A stretch of DNA of 64,000 nucleotides from contig NZ_KB908256.1 in NCBI RefSeq assembly GCF_000382405.1, forward strand, positions 124,001 through 188,000. Direction: 5' to 3'. Of the stretch, positions 53,332 to 62,918 are shown piece after piece. Within the stretch, counting starts at the first letter, position 1; every line of letters begins with the position of its first letter. Under the pieces are notes generated by a model that was not told the DNA's origin, searched no databases, and saw only the letters and a list, made by a program, of their open reading frames with translations. A program made the translations under genes and the position numbers. The DNA comes from Mycobacterium sp. 141 (GTDB lineage Bacteria > Actinomycetota > Actinomycetes > Mycobacteriales > Mycobacteriaceae).

Positions 53332-56187
53332 TTAAGCGCCCGAGCGGTCCAATGCCCGCGCCACCACACCCTGTGCCGGGCGTCGACGCACCACCTGTGG
53401 CCACCAGAACCAGGGACCCATCAACGCCGCGATCGACGGCGTCATGAACGACCGGATCACCAGGGTGTCGAACAGCAGGCCCAGCCCGATCGTCGAACCG
53501 ACCTGCGCCACCACGGTCATCTCGCTGACCACCATCGACATCATGGTGAACGCGAACACCAGGCCCGCGGCGGTCACCACCGATCCAGTGCCGCCCATCG
53601 CGCGGATGATGCCGGTGTTGATGCCTGCCGGTAACTCTTCCTTGAGCCGCGCCACGAGCAGCAGGTTGTAGTCGGCGCCGACTGCCAACAGCACGATCAC
53701 GGCCATCGCCATCACCATGAAGTGCAGTTCGATCCCGAGCAGGTGCTGCCACACCAGGACTGACAACCCGAACGACGTGCCCAGCGAGACCAGCACCGTG
53801 CCCACGATCACCGCCGCGGCCACCAGACTGCGAGTGATCAGCAGCATGATGATGAAAATCAAGGACAGAGCCGAGATCCCGGCGATGATCAGGTCGTAGT
53901 TGTTGCCTTCCTGCATGTCCTTGAATGCCGCTGCGGTTCCGCCCAGGTAGATCTTGGACCCCTCGAACGGCGTGTTCTTCATGGCCTCCCTGGCGGCCAG
54001 CTTGATCCCGTCGATCAACTTGATGCCGTCGGCGGTCAACGGATCGCCCTCGTGAGAGATGATGAACCGCACGGCTTTTCCGTCGGGGGAGATGAAGCTC
54101 TTCATCCCGCGCTTGAAGTCGCTGTTGTTGAATGTCTCCGGTGGCAGGTAGAAGGTGTCATCGTTCTTGGAATCGTTGAACGCTTCACCCATCGCGGACT
54201 GGTCGTCCTGCATGGCCGCCGTCTGATCCTGCAGACCCTTCTGGGTCTGGTACATCGTGAGCATCATCGTCTTGGTGCTTTTCATGGTTTCGATCTGCGG
54301 TTGCATCATGGCCGCCATTTGCGGCATGAGGGCGTCGAGTCGGTCCATGTCAGGCAGCAGCTCCTGGAAGCTCGCGGTCATCGTGTCGACGCCGTCGAGC
54401 CCGTCGAACACCGATCGCATCGACCAGCAGATCGGGATGTCGTAGCAGTGCGGCTCCCAGTACAGGTAGTTGCGCAGCGGTCGCAGGAAGTCGTCGAAAT
54501 TGGAAATGCTGTCCCGCAATTCGGCGACGTCGGTGACCATGTCGTGGGTCTTGCCCACCATGCTGTGCGTCGTCGCGCTCATCTCCTCCATGAGCGTGAT
54601 CATCCGGTCCATGATGTCGATGGTCTTCTGCATGTCATCGGCCTGCAGCAGCATGTCGTCGGCGCGGTCGGTCAGGTATTTGCGGTTCATGGTCTGCATG
54701 ACCCCGCCCATGCTCATCTGAGCCGGAATCGTGCTGAATTTCAGTGGCTTGCCGTCCGGACGGGTGATCGCCTGAACGCTGCCGATCCCGGGCACTTGGA
54801 AGATGGCCTTGGCGATCTTGTCGATCACCAGGAAATCGGCCGAGTTGCGAACGTCGTGGTCGGTTTCGATGAGCAACAGCTCGGGGTTCATCTTGGCCGG
54901 TGAGAAGTGGCGTTCAGCGGCCGCGTACCCGGCGTTGGCGGGCAGATCGGCGGGCAGGTAGTTGCGGTCGTTGTAGTTGGTCCGGTAGCCGGGCAGTGTC
55001 AGCAGCCCCACCAGCGACAGCAGGATGGTGCCGAGCAGCACCGGACCCGGCCACCGCACGACGACGGTTCCCAACCGTCGCCAACCCCGGATCCGCATGG
55101 CCCGCCGGGGTTCCAGCGTGCGCCCGAACCGGCTCGCCACCGTGATTAGCGCAGGCCCGAGGGTGAGCGCCGCGACCACCGCGATCACCATGCCGACCGC
55201 CATCGGAATGCCCAGCGACTGGAAGTAGGGCAACCGGGTGAAGTGCAGGCAGAACGTCGCCCCCGCGATCGTCATGCCCGAGCCCAGCACCACATGGGCG
55301 GTGCCGTGGAACATCGTGTAGTAGGCCTGTTCTCGGTCCTCGCCGTTGCCGCGTGCCTCCTGGTAACGCCCGATGAGGAAGATCGCGTAGTCGGTGGCGG
55401 CGGCGATCGCCAAGGTGACCAAAAGCTGGGTGGCAAAAGGTGTCAACCCGATCAGGTTGTGATAGCCCAGGAACGCGACCACCCCGCGGGCCGCCGACAA
55501 TTCCGTGACCACCATTGCCAGCACGATGATGACGGTGACGACCGACCGGTAGACCAGGAGCAGCATCGTGACGATCACGACGAAGGTGACCATTTCGATC
55601 ATCTGGACGCTGCGGTCGGCGGAGATCTGCTGATCGGCGGCCAATGCCGTCGGGCCCGTCACGTACACCTTGACCCCAGGTGGCGGGGACAGCCCTTTGA
55701 CCAGCTTCTGGACCGACTCCACCGATTCGTTGGCCAGGGTCTCACCCATGTTGCCGACGAGGTAGACCTGCACGTAGGCGGCTCTGAGGTCGTTGCTCTG
55801 TGCCCCTGCCTTTGTCAGCGGATCGCCCCAGAAGTCCTGGACGTGTTCGACGTGCTTGGTGTCCGCCTTCAACTTGGCGACCATGTCGTTGTAGAAGTAG
55901 TGCGCGTCGTCGCCGAGCGGCTTGTCACCCTCCAACACGATCATCGCCGAGCTGTCGGAATGGAACTCGTCGAACACCACGCCGACACGTTTCATCGCGA
56001 TCACCGACGGAGCCTCTGCCGGGCTCATCGACACCGACCGCATCTTGGCGACGACCTCGAGCTGGGGCACCGTCGTATTGAGCACGGCCACCAGGCCGAT
56101 CCACCCCAGGATGATCGGAATGGCGAGTCGGCGAATCCAACGGGCGATCCCGGTGTGGGTCGTCGTGGATGCACTGGCGTCGGCCAT
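53332..56187 (-). CDS. MmpL-family RND transporter
   Basis: 951 aa from the ATG at 56187; the frame extends to 56316 without domain content. Twelve helices in two halves, each with a large porter loop: first half starts [15 protein letters not shown]; the Asp-Tyr proton-relay pairs are in [22 protein letters not shown] (near residue 290) and [19 protein letters not shown] (near 860). A coiled-coil-like segment ([18 protein letters not shown]...) lies in the second porter loop. MmpL proteins export lipids or siderophores. No MmpS gene is adjacent, so the substrate is not predictable; it is divergent from the kinase. Confidence 0.93.
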   Translation of the reverse strand: MADASASTTTHTGIARWIRRLAIPIILGWIGLVAVLNTTVPQLEVVAKMRSVSMSPAEAPSVIAMKRVGVVFDEFHSDSSAMIVLEGDKPLGDDAHYFYNDMVAKLKADTKHVEHVQDFWGDPLTKAGAQSNDLRAAYVQVYLVGNMGETLANESVESVQKLVKGLSPPPGVKVYVTGPTALAADQQISADRSVQMIEMVTFVVIVTMLLLVYRSVVTVIIVLAMVVTELSAARGVVAFLGYHNLIGLTPFATQLLVTLAIAAATDYAIFLIGRYQEARGNGEDREQAYYTMFHGTAHVVLGSGMTIAGATFCLHFTRLPYFQSLGIPMAVGMVIAVVAALTLGPALITVASRFGRTLEPRRAMRIRGWRRLGTVVVRWPGPVLLGTILLSLVGLLTLPGYRTNYNDRNYLPADLPANAGYAAAERHFSPAKMNPELLLIETDHDVRNSADFLVIDKIAKAIFQVPGIGSVQAITRPDGKPLKFSTIPAQMSMGGVMQTMNRKYLTDRADDMLLQADDMQKTIDIMDRMITLMEEMSATTHSMVGKTHDMVTDVAELRDSISNFDDFLRPLRNYLYWEPHCYDIPICWSMRSVFDGLDGVDTMTASFQELLPDMDRLDALMPQMAAMMQPQIETMKSTKTMMLTMYQTQKGLQDQTAAMQDDQSAMGEAFNDSKNDDTFYLPPETFNNSDFKRGMKSFISPDGKAVRFIISHEGDPLTADGIKLIDGIKLAAREAMKNTPFEGSKIYLGGTAAAFKDMQEGNNYDLIIAGISALSLIFIIMLLITRSLVAAAVIVGTVLVSLGTSFGLSVLVWQHLLGIELHFMVMAMAVIVLLAVGADYNLLLVARLKEELPAGINTGIIRAMGGTGSVVTAAGLVFAFTMMSMVVSEMTVVAQVGSTIGLGLLFDTLVIRSFMTPSIAALMGPWFWWPQVVRRRPAQGVVARALDRSGA

Positions 56188-56280
56188 CTGAAAACCTTGG
56201 GTGGTCGATTTGGGCAGGGATGTTCCGGCCGACCCTATCCCGTTGAACGGTCGTTTGGTGGAGCCCGTGCGTGCACGCTT

Positions 56281-56328
56281 TGTCACGCTGGAGTGGCTGC
56301 CGAGGCCGACTGCCACTCCAGCGTGACA
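56281..56328. repeat. 17-bp perfect inverted repeat between mmpL and kinase genes
   Basis: TGTCACGCTGGAGTGGC at 56281-56297 and its exact complement at 56312-56328 with a 14-base loop. It lies between divergent genes, 94 bases from the mmpL start and 185 from the kinase start. A terminator would be useless there, so it is either an operator or an intergenic hairpin repeat of mycobacterial type. Confidence 0.85.
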
Positions 56329-56512
56329 ATAGGGCGCGAGGCGAGCCGCGCAGCGCCGCTATCCTCGTTCCCGAGACCACCGCGTCCGCGCCCCGGGCTT
56401 GGTGAAACCGCGTCGCGAGACCCTCCGCCTGGATACCGCGACACCTCACCCGTCGGCGTATGCCCGGACGGTGGTCGCCGACCGAGTCCAGCTGGGCCGA
56501 AAGGATCGTGGA

Positions 56513-58069
56513 ATGGCATCCCCCCACGACGCGTCGCGCGTCGGCACCCGGTTCGGGCCGTACGAACTGAGGTCGCTGATAGGGGTCGGGGGAATGGGAG
56601 AGGTGTACCAGGCCTACGACACGGTGAAGGACCGGATGGTCGCCGTCAAGCTGCTGCGGACCGAGGTGGCCGCGGACCGCAGTTACCAGGCACGGTTCCG
56701 ACGTGAGTCGCGCGCTGCCGCCCGACTCCAAGAACCCCATGTCATCCCGGTGCACGACTTCGGCGATATCGACGGCGTCCTCTATATCGACATGCGGCTG
56801 GTCGAGGGTGCCAGTGTGAAAGAAGCGTTGCGGACGAACGGGCCGCTCGATCCCGGACGTGCTGTGTCCATCGTCACCCAGGTGGCGTCGGCGCTCGACG
56901 CTGCGCACGCCGGCGGCCTCGTGCATCGGGACATCAAACCTGAGAACGTCCTGCTCACCGGCGACGATTTCGCGTACCTGGTCGATTTCGGCATCGCCCA
57001 CGTGGGCGGCGAGGCCACCGTGACGATGACGGGCGTGCTGATCGGCTCGAGCGCCTATATGGCACCCGAGCGGTTCTCTGGTGCCACCGTGGGGCCACCG
57101 GCCGATGTCTACGCGCTGACCTGCCTGCTCTACGAATGCCTCATCGGTCGTCCACCGTTCGAGACCGGTGACCTCCGGCAGCTCATGAGCGCCCACATGT
57201 TCTCCGCGCCGCCGCGGCCGAGCATCATGCGACGCGGCATGCCGCGCGCGTTCGACGACGTCATCGCCCGCGGCATGGCCAAAGATCCCTCCCACCGCTA
57301 CGCATCGGCGGGCGAACTGGCCAGGGCCGCCCGGGCGGCCGTCTCAGGGAACCCTGTGGGCAGTGCGGCGCCGCCGGTACCCGAACCGGCCGCCGTGCCC
57401 CGCCCCGCCCCGCCACCGAGCACCCGCGAGTTCTCCTCGGCCTACCCGACCCCTACAGGTACTGGCGAGGCTCCTTATCCGCCGTCAGCTCCGGTGCACG
57501 CCCCTGCGGGCCCGGTCAGAGGATCCCGCTGGACCCGTAGCCAGGTGCGACTGGTGATCGCGACGGTGCTGCTGCTCGGTGTCGCCGCGGTGCTGTCGGC
57601 GGTCCTGGTGCTCAGCGGTAATGGCGACGGCTCGACGCCCAAGACTGCCGTGGCGGTGCCGCCCTCGGCGACCAGTGCGAGCGCACCCACCGAATCGTCA
57701 ACCGAACCGTCGGCGACGACATCCACCACGCGATCCGCGGCGGCCCCGATGACCGGCACCGACACCCAGGGCTTCGTCGGGCATACCGCCCGCTGCGACT
57801 CGGGCAGCACCCCGGCAGCGATGATCAAGACGGCGTCGTCGATCGCGGTGATCTGCCAGAGCGGGCCGGACAGTTACTACTACCGCGGCGAGCGGCTCAG
57901 CGACGGTGCACACCTGGAAATCGCCCAGGCCGAACGGTCCGGCGACGGGTTCAACGCCACCAACCCGGCCGACGGTGCACTGTACGAGATCCGTCCGGAC
58001 AGCCTCACCATCGTCAGCAACGGTCACGTCGATTCCGACGAACCGGCGCAGCAGTACTCGTCGGAATAG
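56513..58069 (+). CDS. Membrane Ser/Thr protein kinase (PknE/F/H-like)
   Basis: 518 aa from the ATG at 56513 (AAAGGATC upstream). Kinase domain (residues 15-275): Gly loop IGVGGMGEVYQAYD, VAVKLL lysine, catalytic loop HRDIKPENVLL, DFG in DFGIAH, activation loop with Thr/Ser sites (TVTMTGVLIGSSAYMAPERF). Pro-rich juxtamembrane linker, one transmembrane helix (about 345-370), then a Ser/Thr-rich stalk and an exported domain with two Cys (HTARCDSG and IAVICQSG). The sensor domain is short and unlike the PASTA repeats of PknB. It is followed by a decayed cyclase on the other strand. Confidence 0.92.
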   Translation: MASPHDASRVGTRFGPYELRSLIGVGGMGEVYQAYDTVKDRMVAVKLLRTEVAADRSYQARFRRESRAAARLQEPHVIPVHDFGDIDGVLYIDMRLVEGASVKEALRTNGPLDPGRAVSIVTQVASALDAAHAGGLVHRDIKPENVLLTGDDFAYLVDFGIAHVGGEATVTMTGVLIGSSAYMAPERFSGATVGPPADVYALTCLLYECLIGRPPFETGDLRQLMSAHMFSAPPRPSIMRRGMPRAFDDVIARGMAKDPSHRYASAGELARAARAAVSGNPVGSAAPPVPEPAAVPRPAPPPSTREFSSAYPTPTGTGEAPYPPSAPVHAPAGPVRGSRWTRSQVRLVIATVLLLGVAAVLSAVLVLSGNGDGSTPKTAVAVPPSATSASAPTESSTEPSATTSTTRSAAAPMTGTDTQGFVGHTARCDSGSTPAAMIKTASSIAVICQSGPDSYYYRGERLSDGAHLEIAQAERSGDGFNATNPADGALYEIRPDSLTIVSNGHVDSDEPAQQYSSE

Positions 58070-58078
58070 GCCACCGGG

Positions 58079-58564
58079 TCACGCAGGCGCGTAGATCTGC
58101 ACCGGCAGGACGGCATCGCCGGTTTGCCGGGTGGCTGCCTCGACGCGGGCGGCCACGTTGACCGTGGCGACCGCATCGGCAGGCGGGAGCTGCTCGGCGA
58201 ATGTCGTGAAACCACGGACATCGACGAACATCAGCGTGACGTCCACCTCCTGGCCCTGCAAGGTTCCGCCTGCGCACAGGATATGTTCTGCCACATCGCG
58301 ATCCACGTAGGTGCCGAACGTGGCCCGAATGCGTTCGCGTTCGGCCAAACCCGCTGTCATGGTGTTGAAACCGGCTTGCAGTCGGCCGATTTCGCTGGCG
58401 TCGTCGACTTCGAGCCGCGCATCGAAATCCCCGTTCTGTACTCGTGTCAGTGCGTGGCGCAGCGCGCGCACCCCGGTGAGCCGAAGACCACCGCCCCACA
58501 CGACGACCCGCTTGAACGTGGTGCGGCAGAGCACCTCACCGGCATCCGCAGCGATCAGGTCCAT
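58079..58564 (-). pseudogene. Decayed adenylate/guanylate cyclase (HAMP-cyclase type)
   Basis: 161 codons. The HAMP domain is intact (VRALRHALTRVQNGDFDARLEVDDASEIGRLQAGFNTMTAGLAERERIRATFGTYVDRDVAEHIL). The cyclase domain starts properly (VDVTLMFVDVRGFTTFAEQLPPADAVATVN) and then joins directly to VAARVEAATRQTGDAVL, which belongs about 95 residues further on in intact mycobacterial cyclases. The missing block holds the second metal Asp and the substrate-binding residues. The deletion is in frame, joining at a shared VN. The N-terminal membrane helices are missing too. It cannot be an active cyclase. Confidence 0.8.
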
Positions 58565-58846
58565 ACCGAAAGCTCGCTGATACCGCCGGGGGCCGACTAG
58601 CGTAGTGCGCTACTCGATCGCTGCAAAGCCCCGATCTGGATGCTGTCGGCCGTTCGGACGAATTCACTGAAATTTTGCTTCGAACCCCGTTATCCCGGCT
58701 GAACGGGCATGCTAGCTTTTGCCAAATTCGAGGTTTCGTGCGCATTGCCGGGGCGGCGGCGCACGCGTGACAGGAGCGGGGGCCGCGCGTGTGGGGCATT
58801 TCGGACGGCCTGTCAGAACCGATGACACCACGACAGAAGGGCCCTC

Positions 58847-60211
58847 ATGTCCGGTAAGCATCGTCAGCCGTCGCGCACCCGCTCCGCAACCACACGCTGG
58901 GCACCCGGTCTGACCGCAGCCGCGGTCGGCGTCACGGGACTGTCGACCGCGGTGGTGACGGGAACGACGACGACCTTTGCAGCACCCGTGGTGGCGCTGG
59001 CCGCGGCGATCACCCCGGCGAACTCGACGGCGCAGATCTTTGCCGGCTCCACCTACTACGGCACGGACTACGCGCAGACGAATCCGCCGCAGCAAGTGGT
59101 GCCGTTCTTCCTGGGGCCGCAGGGAATTGCCGACGCGATAGACCAGAACAGCACCGATCCTGACCTGGTGGTGGTGTCATCGGGTTGGGGCGCCGGCCAG
59201 ACCAGCCTCGCATTGGCGAGCATGCAAGCCAACAACGACTCGGCCCTGAACAACGTCAAACTGGTCATCCTCGACAACAACACCAACCGGGCCGGCGGCG
59301 GATTCTGGACCACCTACTGGATGTTCGCGCCGCTGCTGGGGACGTCGGCAGCTCCGGAGCCCAGCGACGTGTCGATCCCGGTAGTCGACACCGCCTATGA
59401 ATACAACATCAACTCCGACGCCCCGACCTACCCGCTCAACCTGGTTGCCGACGCAAATGCGCTGGCGGCGTACGCCTATGGCTATGGTGCGCAGTCGAGT
59501 GCGCCGATGCCGGCCGAAGCGCTCGATGCTCAGCCCACGGATCCGGTGCACTACCACTACGTCGTCGCGCCGGACGGTACGTATACCAAATACGAGGTAC
59601 CGGGCAACGTCACGTACGTGACCTTCACAACCGACAGGCTGCCACTGGTGCGGCCGCTGTTGTTGCTGCCCGGCGGGGACATCGTCGCCGATGCGGTCGA
59701 GCCTGCGCTCACCGACGTCGTCAACGCGGGCTACCAGGACAACCAGCCGATCCCGCAGGATCCCACCAAGACCCGACCGGTCGGTCTGCTGCCGCCGGCA
59801 TCCGATATGACGGGCACCCTCGGCGCTTTGCCCGGCGATATCCAGGTCGGCGTGACGAAGGCTGCGGGCACCGCCCGCAAGGACCTGTCCTCGCCCACCA
59901 CGTTGGTGACCCGGCCGCTCGACGAGGCCTCGAGCACGGCCAAGATCGTCACCGGCAACCTGACCACGTCGTCGTTGTCGACAACCGGTATGCCCGGATT
60001 GTCCGGTGTGTCCGCGTTGTCCTCTCCCAATAAGCCGGTGTCCTCGGCCAACAAGTCGGTGTCGAATCCGATGAAATCGAATAAGCCGGCTGGTCGCGCT
60101 AATCCCGTGCAGAAGGTGGCGGGCAGCGTCAACTCGACTGTGAGCGGTGTGGCGAAAGGTGTGCAGAACGCCGTGAAAAAGGTCGTGTCCGGCGACAAGC
60201 CGTCGTCGTGA
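58847..60211 (+). CDS. Exported PE-PPE-fold protein without the serine nucleophile
   Basis: 454 aa, GAAGGG upstream of the ATG. N-terminal signal-like hydrophobic region (LTAAAVGVTGLSTAVVTG), then a PE-PPE-type alpha/beta domain (residues 60-265) with QVVPFFLGPQGIADAI, VVVSSGWGAGQTSLALASM, LNNVKLVILDNNTNRAGGGFWTTYW and TYVTFTTDRLPLVRPL. In active members the elbow reads GYSQSA; here it is GWGAG, so the nucleophile Ser is Gly (residue 115). The C-terminal 180 residues are Ser/Thr/Lys-rich and probably lie in the cell wall. It has no PE domain. Confidence 0.8.
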   Translation: MSGKHRQPSRTRSATTRWAPGLTAAAVGVTGLSTAVVTGTTTTFAAPVVALAAAITPANSTAQIFAGSTYYGTDYAQTNPPQQVVPFFLGPQGIADAIDQNSTDPDLVVVSSGWGAGQTSLALASMQANNDSALNNVKLVILDNNTNRAGGGFWTTYWMFAPLLGTSAAPEPSDVSIPVVDTAYEYNINSDAPTYPLNLVADANALAAYAYGYGAQSSAPMPAEALDAQPTDPVHYHYVVAPDGTYTKYEVPGNVTYVTFTTDRLPLVRPLLLLPGGDIVADAVEPALTDVVNAGYQDNQPIPQDPTKTRPVGLLPPASDMTGTLGALPGDIQVGVTKAAGTARKDLSSPTTLVTRPLDEASSTAKIVTGNLTTSSLSTTGMPGLSGVSALSSPNKPVSSANKSVSNPMKSNKPAGRANPVQKVAGSVNSTVSGVAKGVQNAVKKVVSGDKPSS

Positions 60212-60286
60212 CCCGCTGAGGAGCATCCGGCGACATCGGTTGCCGCCCTATACTTTGTCCACGCATTTGCGGGGACAGGAGCCTTG

Positions 60287-61540
60287 ATGGTCGGAGACGA
60301 TGAGCGCGCGGCGAACGTTCGTGTGCTGCAGATCCTTCCTGACTCGTCGGGGCGTCCGGTCTTCTACGGCATTCTCCTGCAGTGGGCGCTGCGGGTGGTG
60401 TTGGTGGGCTACATCGCCGTCACGTTGCTGTTGCAGCCCCCGCAGCGCGACCTGTGGGTCTGCGTCCTGGCGGTGGCTGTGTACGTGGCCGTATTGGCGG
60501 CGTGGAGCTGGTGGGTGTTGCGTACGGGGCCCTCGTCGGGAGACATCACCAGTCGGCCGCCGGCACTGTTCATGCTCGCCGCTGACGTCGCGTTGGTGTC
60601 CATCCTCTCGGTGCTCACCGGCTTGCACTCGCCGGAAGAATGGACGTCGAATGTGTTGCGTACCGGGCTGTTTCTGATTCCGGTGATCGCCGCGGCGCAG
60701 CTGGATCCGTTCCTCAGTGCCGTCACGGCGATTCCGACGGTCACGGCATACATTGTGGTCAGTTGGATCAGCCAGGCCGGCAACGAAGAGCCGTGGTCGT
60801 CGATTCTGTTGAACACCATCGTGTTATCGGGGCTTGCGGCCGGTTCGGTCGCGTTGTCCCGGATTCAGCGGTCGAAGGTCGAGACAATCGAGGAACTGGC
60901 CCGGCAGCGAACACAATTGCTCGACGACGTGCTGGGACTGGAGAAGCGCGAACGACAAGCCCTCTCGGAGCGCCTACACGACGGGCCGCTGCAGTATGTG
61001 CTGGTCGCGCGCGGCGATCTCGAGGACGTCCGGGCTGGGTCGGGCCCGGCACTGGACCTGGTGGAAACCGCGCTCAAGGAGTGTTCGGCGCTGCTGCGCG
61101 ACGCGGTACGCGAACTGCACCCCGAAATCCTCACCCGGGCTGGCCTGAAGGCCGCGATCGAGGCGCTGGCCGACAGCATCGCGGCCCGCGATGATCTCGC
61201 GGTCGATCTCGACTCCTCGACCTGGCCCGAGGACTTTCGCACCGATGCCGATCATCTGCTGTACAGCGCGGCGCGTGAATTCACCACCAACGTCATCAAA
61301 CATGCCCACGCCCAGACCCTGCGCATCGAGCTGAGCCGCGAGGCCGGCGAGGCGCGGCTGCGGATCGTCGACGACGGAGTCGGGATATCCGACGCGCGGC
61401 TGGCGAAAAGCATCGCCGAAGGCCACATCGGCATGGCATCGATCCGCACCAAGGTCCTTGCATCGTCCGGCCAGTTCGATGCCCACGCGACAACTGCAGG
61501 CACCGAGGTCGCGATCGTTTTACCGCTGCCGCAAGACTGA
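60287..61540 (+). CDS. NarL-type sensor histidine kinase, orphan
   Basis: 417 aa from the ATG at 60287 (GGAG upstream). About five membrane helices (residues 30-190), coiled linker, then HisKA_3 dimerisation with the phospho-His in RQALSERLHDGPLQYVLVA (near residue 228) and an HATPase domain (FTTNVIKHAHAQTLRIEL N-box, DDGVGISD G1-box, GHIGMASIRTKVLASSG). No response regulator gene lies on either side within the window. The sensed signal is unknown. Confidence 0.88.
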   Translation: MVGDDERAANVRVLQILPDSSGRPVFYGILLQWALRVVLVGYIAVTLLLQPPQRDLWVCVLAVAVYVAVLAAWSWWVLRTGPSSGDITSRPPALFMLAADVALVSILSVLTGLHSPEEWTSNVLRTGLFLIPVIAAAQLDPFLSAVTAIPTVTAYIVVSWISQAGNEEPWSSILLNTIVLSGLAAGSVALSRIQRSKVETIEELARQRTQLLDDVLGLEKRERQALSERLHDGPLQYVLVARGDLEDVRAGSGPALDLVETALKECSALLRDAVRELHPEILTRAGLKAAIEALADSIAARDDLAVDLDSSTWPEDFRTDADHLLYSAAREFTTNVIKHAHAQTLRIELSREAGEARLRIVDDGVGISDARLAKSIAEGHIGMASIRTKVLASSGQFDAHATTAGTEVAIVLPLPQD

Positions 61541-61612
61541 CGGTCGCGCAGGCCCTTCGTAGCTCGGGATCTGCCGAGGGCCACCACAACCCAGGGCGCA
61601 TGTTGGACGTCG

Positions 61613-61638
61613 AGTTTCGATTACCGGTTCGTGAGGTA
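61613..61638 (+). promoter_or_regulatory. SigF/SigB-like promoter of csbD
   Basis: GTTT at 61613-61616, 17 bases, then AGGTA at 61634-61638, resembling the GGTTT-N15-17-GGGTA stress-sigma consensus in mycobacteria (one mismatch in each box). It lies 57 bases before the csbD GTG. Confidence 0.4.
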
Positions 61639-61694
61639 TCCAGGGCTGGGACGGTCGACCACGCGGGTCGCCTCCGCGAAAGAGGAGAAGCACT

Positions 61695-61868
61695 GTGAGC
61701 GCAATCGACAAAGCGAAGAACAAAGGTCAGGAACTGGGCGGTAAGGCCAAGGAAGCTGTCGGCAAGATCACCGGCGACAAGAGCACCGAAAACGAAGGCA
61801 AAGGCGACCAGGTGAAGTCCAATTTGAAGGACGCCGGCGAGAAGATCAAGGACGCGTTCAAGGATTAA
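61695..61868 (+). CDS. CsbD-family stress protein
   Basis: 57 aa, GTG start with AGAGGAGAAG upstream. The whole protein is CsbD-like: KAKNKGQELGGKAKEAVGKITGDKS, then GKGDQVKSNLKDAGEKIKDAF. It is Lys/Glu/Gly-rich and helical with no signal. In Bacillus, CsbD is part of the general stress regulon; the promoter above suggests similar control here. A hairpin terminator follows 10 bases after the stop. Confidence 0.85.
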   Translation: MSAIDKAKNKGQELGGKAKEAVGKITGDKSTENEGKGDQVKSNLKDAGEKIKDAFKD

Positions 61869-61878
61869 GGTTCTCGAC

Positions 61879-61915
61879 CAGCCCAGTGGTAGCGCCGACC
61901 GCCACCACTGGGCTG
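61879..61915 (+). terminator. Hairpin terminator of csbD
   Basis: CAGCCCAGTGGTAGC (61879-61893) pairs with GCCACCACTGGGCTG (61901-61915) at 14 of 15 positions around a seven-base loop, then a T-containing stretch. Confidence 0.75.
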
Positions 61916-61976
61916 CTGGTTGTCTGCCGCTCTGTGCGGCATCGAAAGAGGCTCAGCCACAAAATTTGTCATGCGC

Positions 61977-62918
61977 TCAGGGATGATCGGCCTGCTCGGC
62001 GACCCAGGAGTCGACCCGAGTCCACGTCTGTTCGAGCCAAGCGCTGATTTCATCCGGTCGCGGACGCTGATCTGCCCGAAACAATTCGGTGTGGACCAGA
62101 AGCTGTCGGTGAATCGGTAGCCGCCACCAGGGGCGGGCTCGCCCGTCAGGACAGAAGCCGGTATGGCTGAGCACAAGGACGCTTGCGCTCGGTGCGCCGG
62201 ACACCGCGGCGGTCGCACCGCCGGCACGTGGCGGCAGCGTATGCGACTGGCGGAACGCCCGGGCGGCTGCGCGAATCCGGCCCGTCGAGCGGAGTTCGGC
62301 GATGGTGGCGCGCCACCGTGACACACTGAAGTTCGCGCCTTCGGGGAACAGTAGTAGGGCTTGTCGGCTGGACAGCGATGCGGCCAGATCGCGGATCTGG
62401 GCACGGGCACGGCCACCGTGACCCACAAAGCACACACACCCCAGCTGACCCGCAACGTCGAAAACAGGTTCCAGCCGCAGAGCTGCCCTGGCGACGACTC
62501 GGACCTGTAGGCGGTATTCGGTCATCAGCAGCCAGGCGATCAGAATGCTGTCTCCGGGGCCGCAGTGCCGTGACAGCACGATGACAGGCGCGTCGTCGGG
62601 AATCTCATCGGGGGCCACTGAGGTCGGGCCGAGCGCGACCTCGATGTCGAGGAGCCGGCGAACAGCATCGTAGGCCATGCTGCCGAAGTCGAACATCAGC
62701 CGATCACAGTCGCGGTCGCCACCCAGAAACTTGGCCAGTGTGCGCAATTCGATCAGTGCATACGCCAGCACCAAAGCCACGGATCGTACCGGCCGGCTTG
62801 ACCGAGCCATCAGGCTCACCAGGCCGGCGACGACCAAAGATATTGGCCCCGTGAGCAATACGAAGAGCATGAAGGTCGCGATGACCGGTATGGTCACAGC
62901 CCGCCGCAGGGCCGTCAT
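61977..62918 (-). CDS. Lysophospholipid/1-acylglycerol-3-phosphate acyltransferase-like
   Basis: 313 aa. PlsC-type fold: VIVLSRHCGPGDSILIAWLL has the HX4D motif (near residue 118), and LLLFPEGANFSVSRW gives the FPEG-type motif (near 190). Two or three N-terminal hydrophobic helices make it membrane-bound. It would transfer an acyl group to a lysolipid or lipid precursor. Its ATG overlaps the patatin stop (ATGA), so acyl release and transfer may be coupled. Confidence 0.85.
   Translation of the reverse strand: MTALRRAVTIPVIATFMLFVLLTGPISLVVAGLVSLMARSSRPVRSVALVLAYALIELRTLAKFLGGDRDCDRLMFDFGSMAYDAVRRLLDIEVALGPTSVAPDEIPDDAPVIVLSRHCGPGDSILIAWLLMTEYRLQVRVVARAALRLEPVFDVAGQLGCVCFVGHGGRARAQIRDLAASLSSRQALLLFPEGANFSVSRWRATIAELRSTGRIRAAARAFRQSHTLPPRAGGATAAVSGAPSASVLVLSHTGFCPDGRARPWWRLPIHRQLLVHTELFRADQRPRPDEISAWLEQTWTRVDSWVAEQADHP

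Noticed and set aside
55243..56706. 487-codon plus-strand frame
   Set aside because: Antisense to mmpL and running into the kinase start in another frame; typical high-GC shadow.
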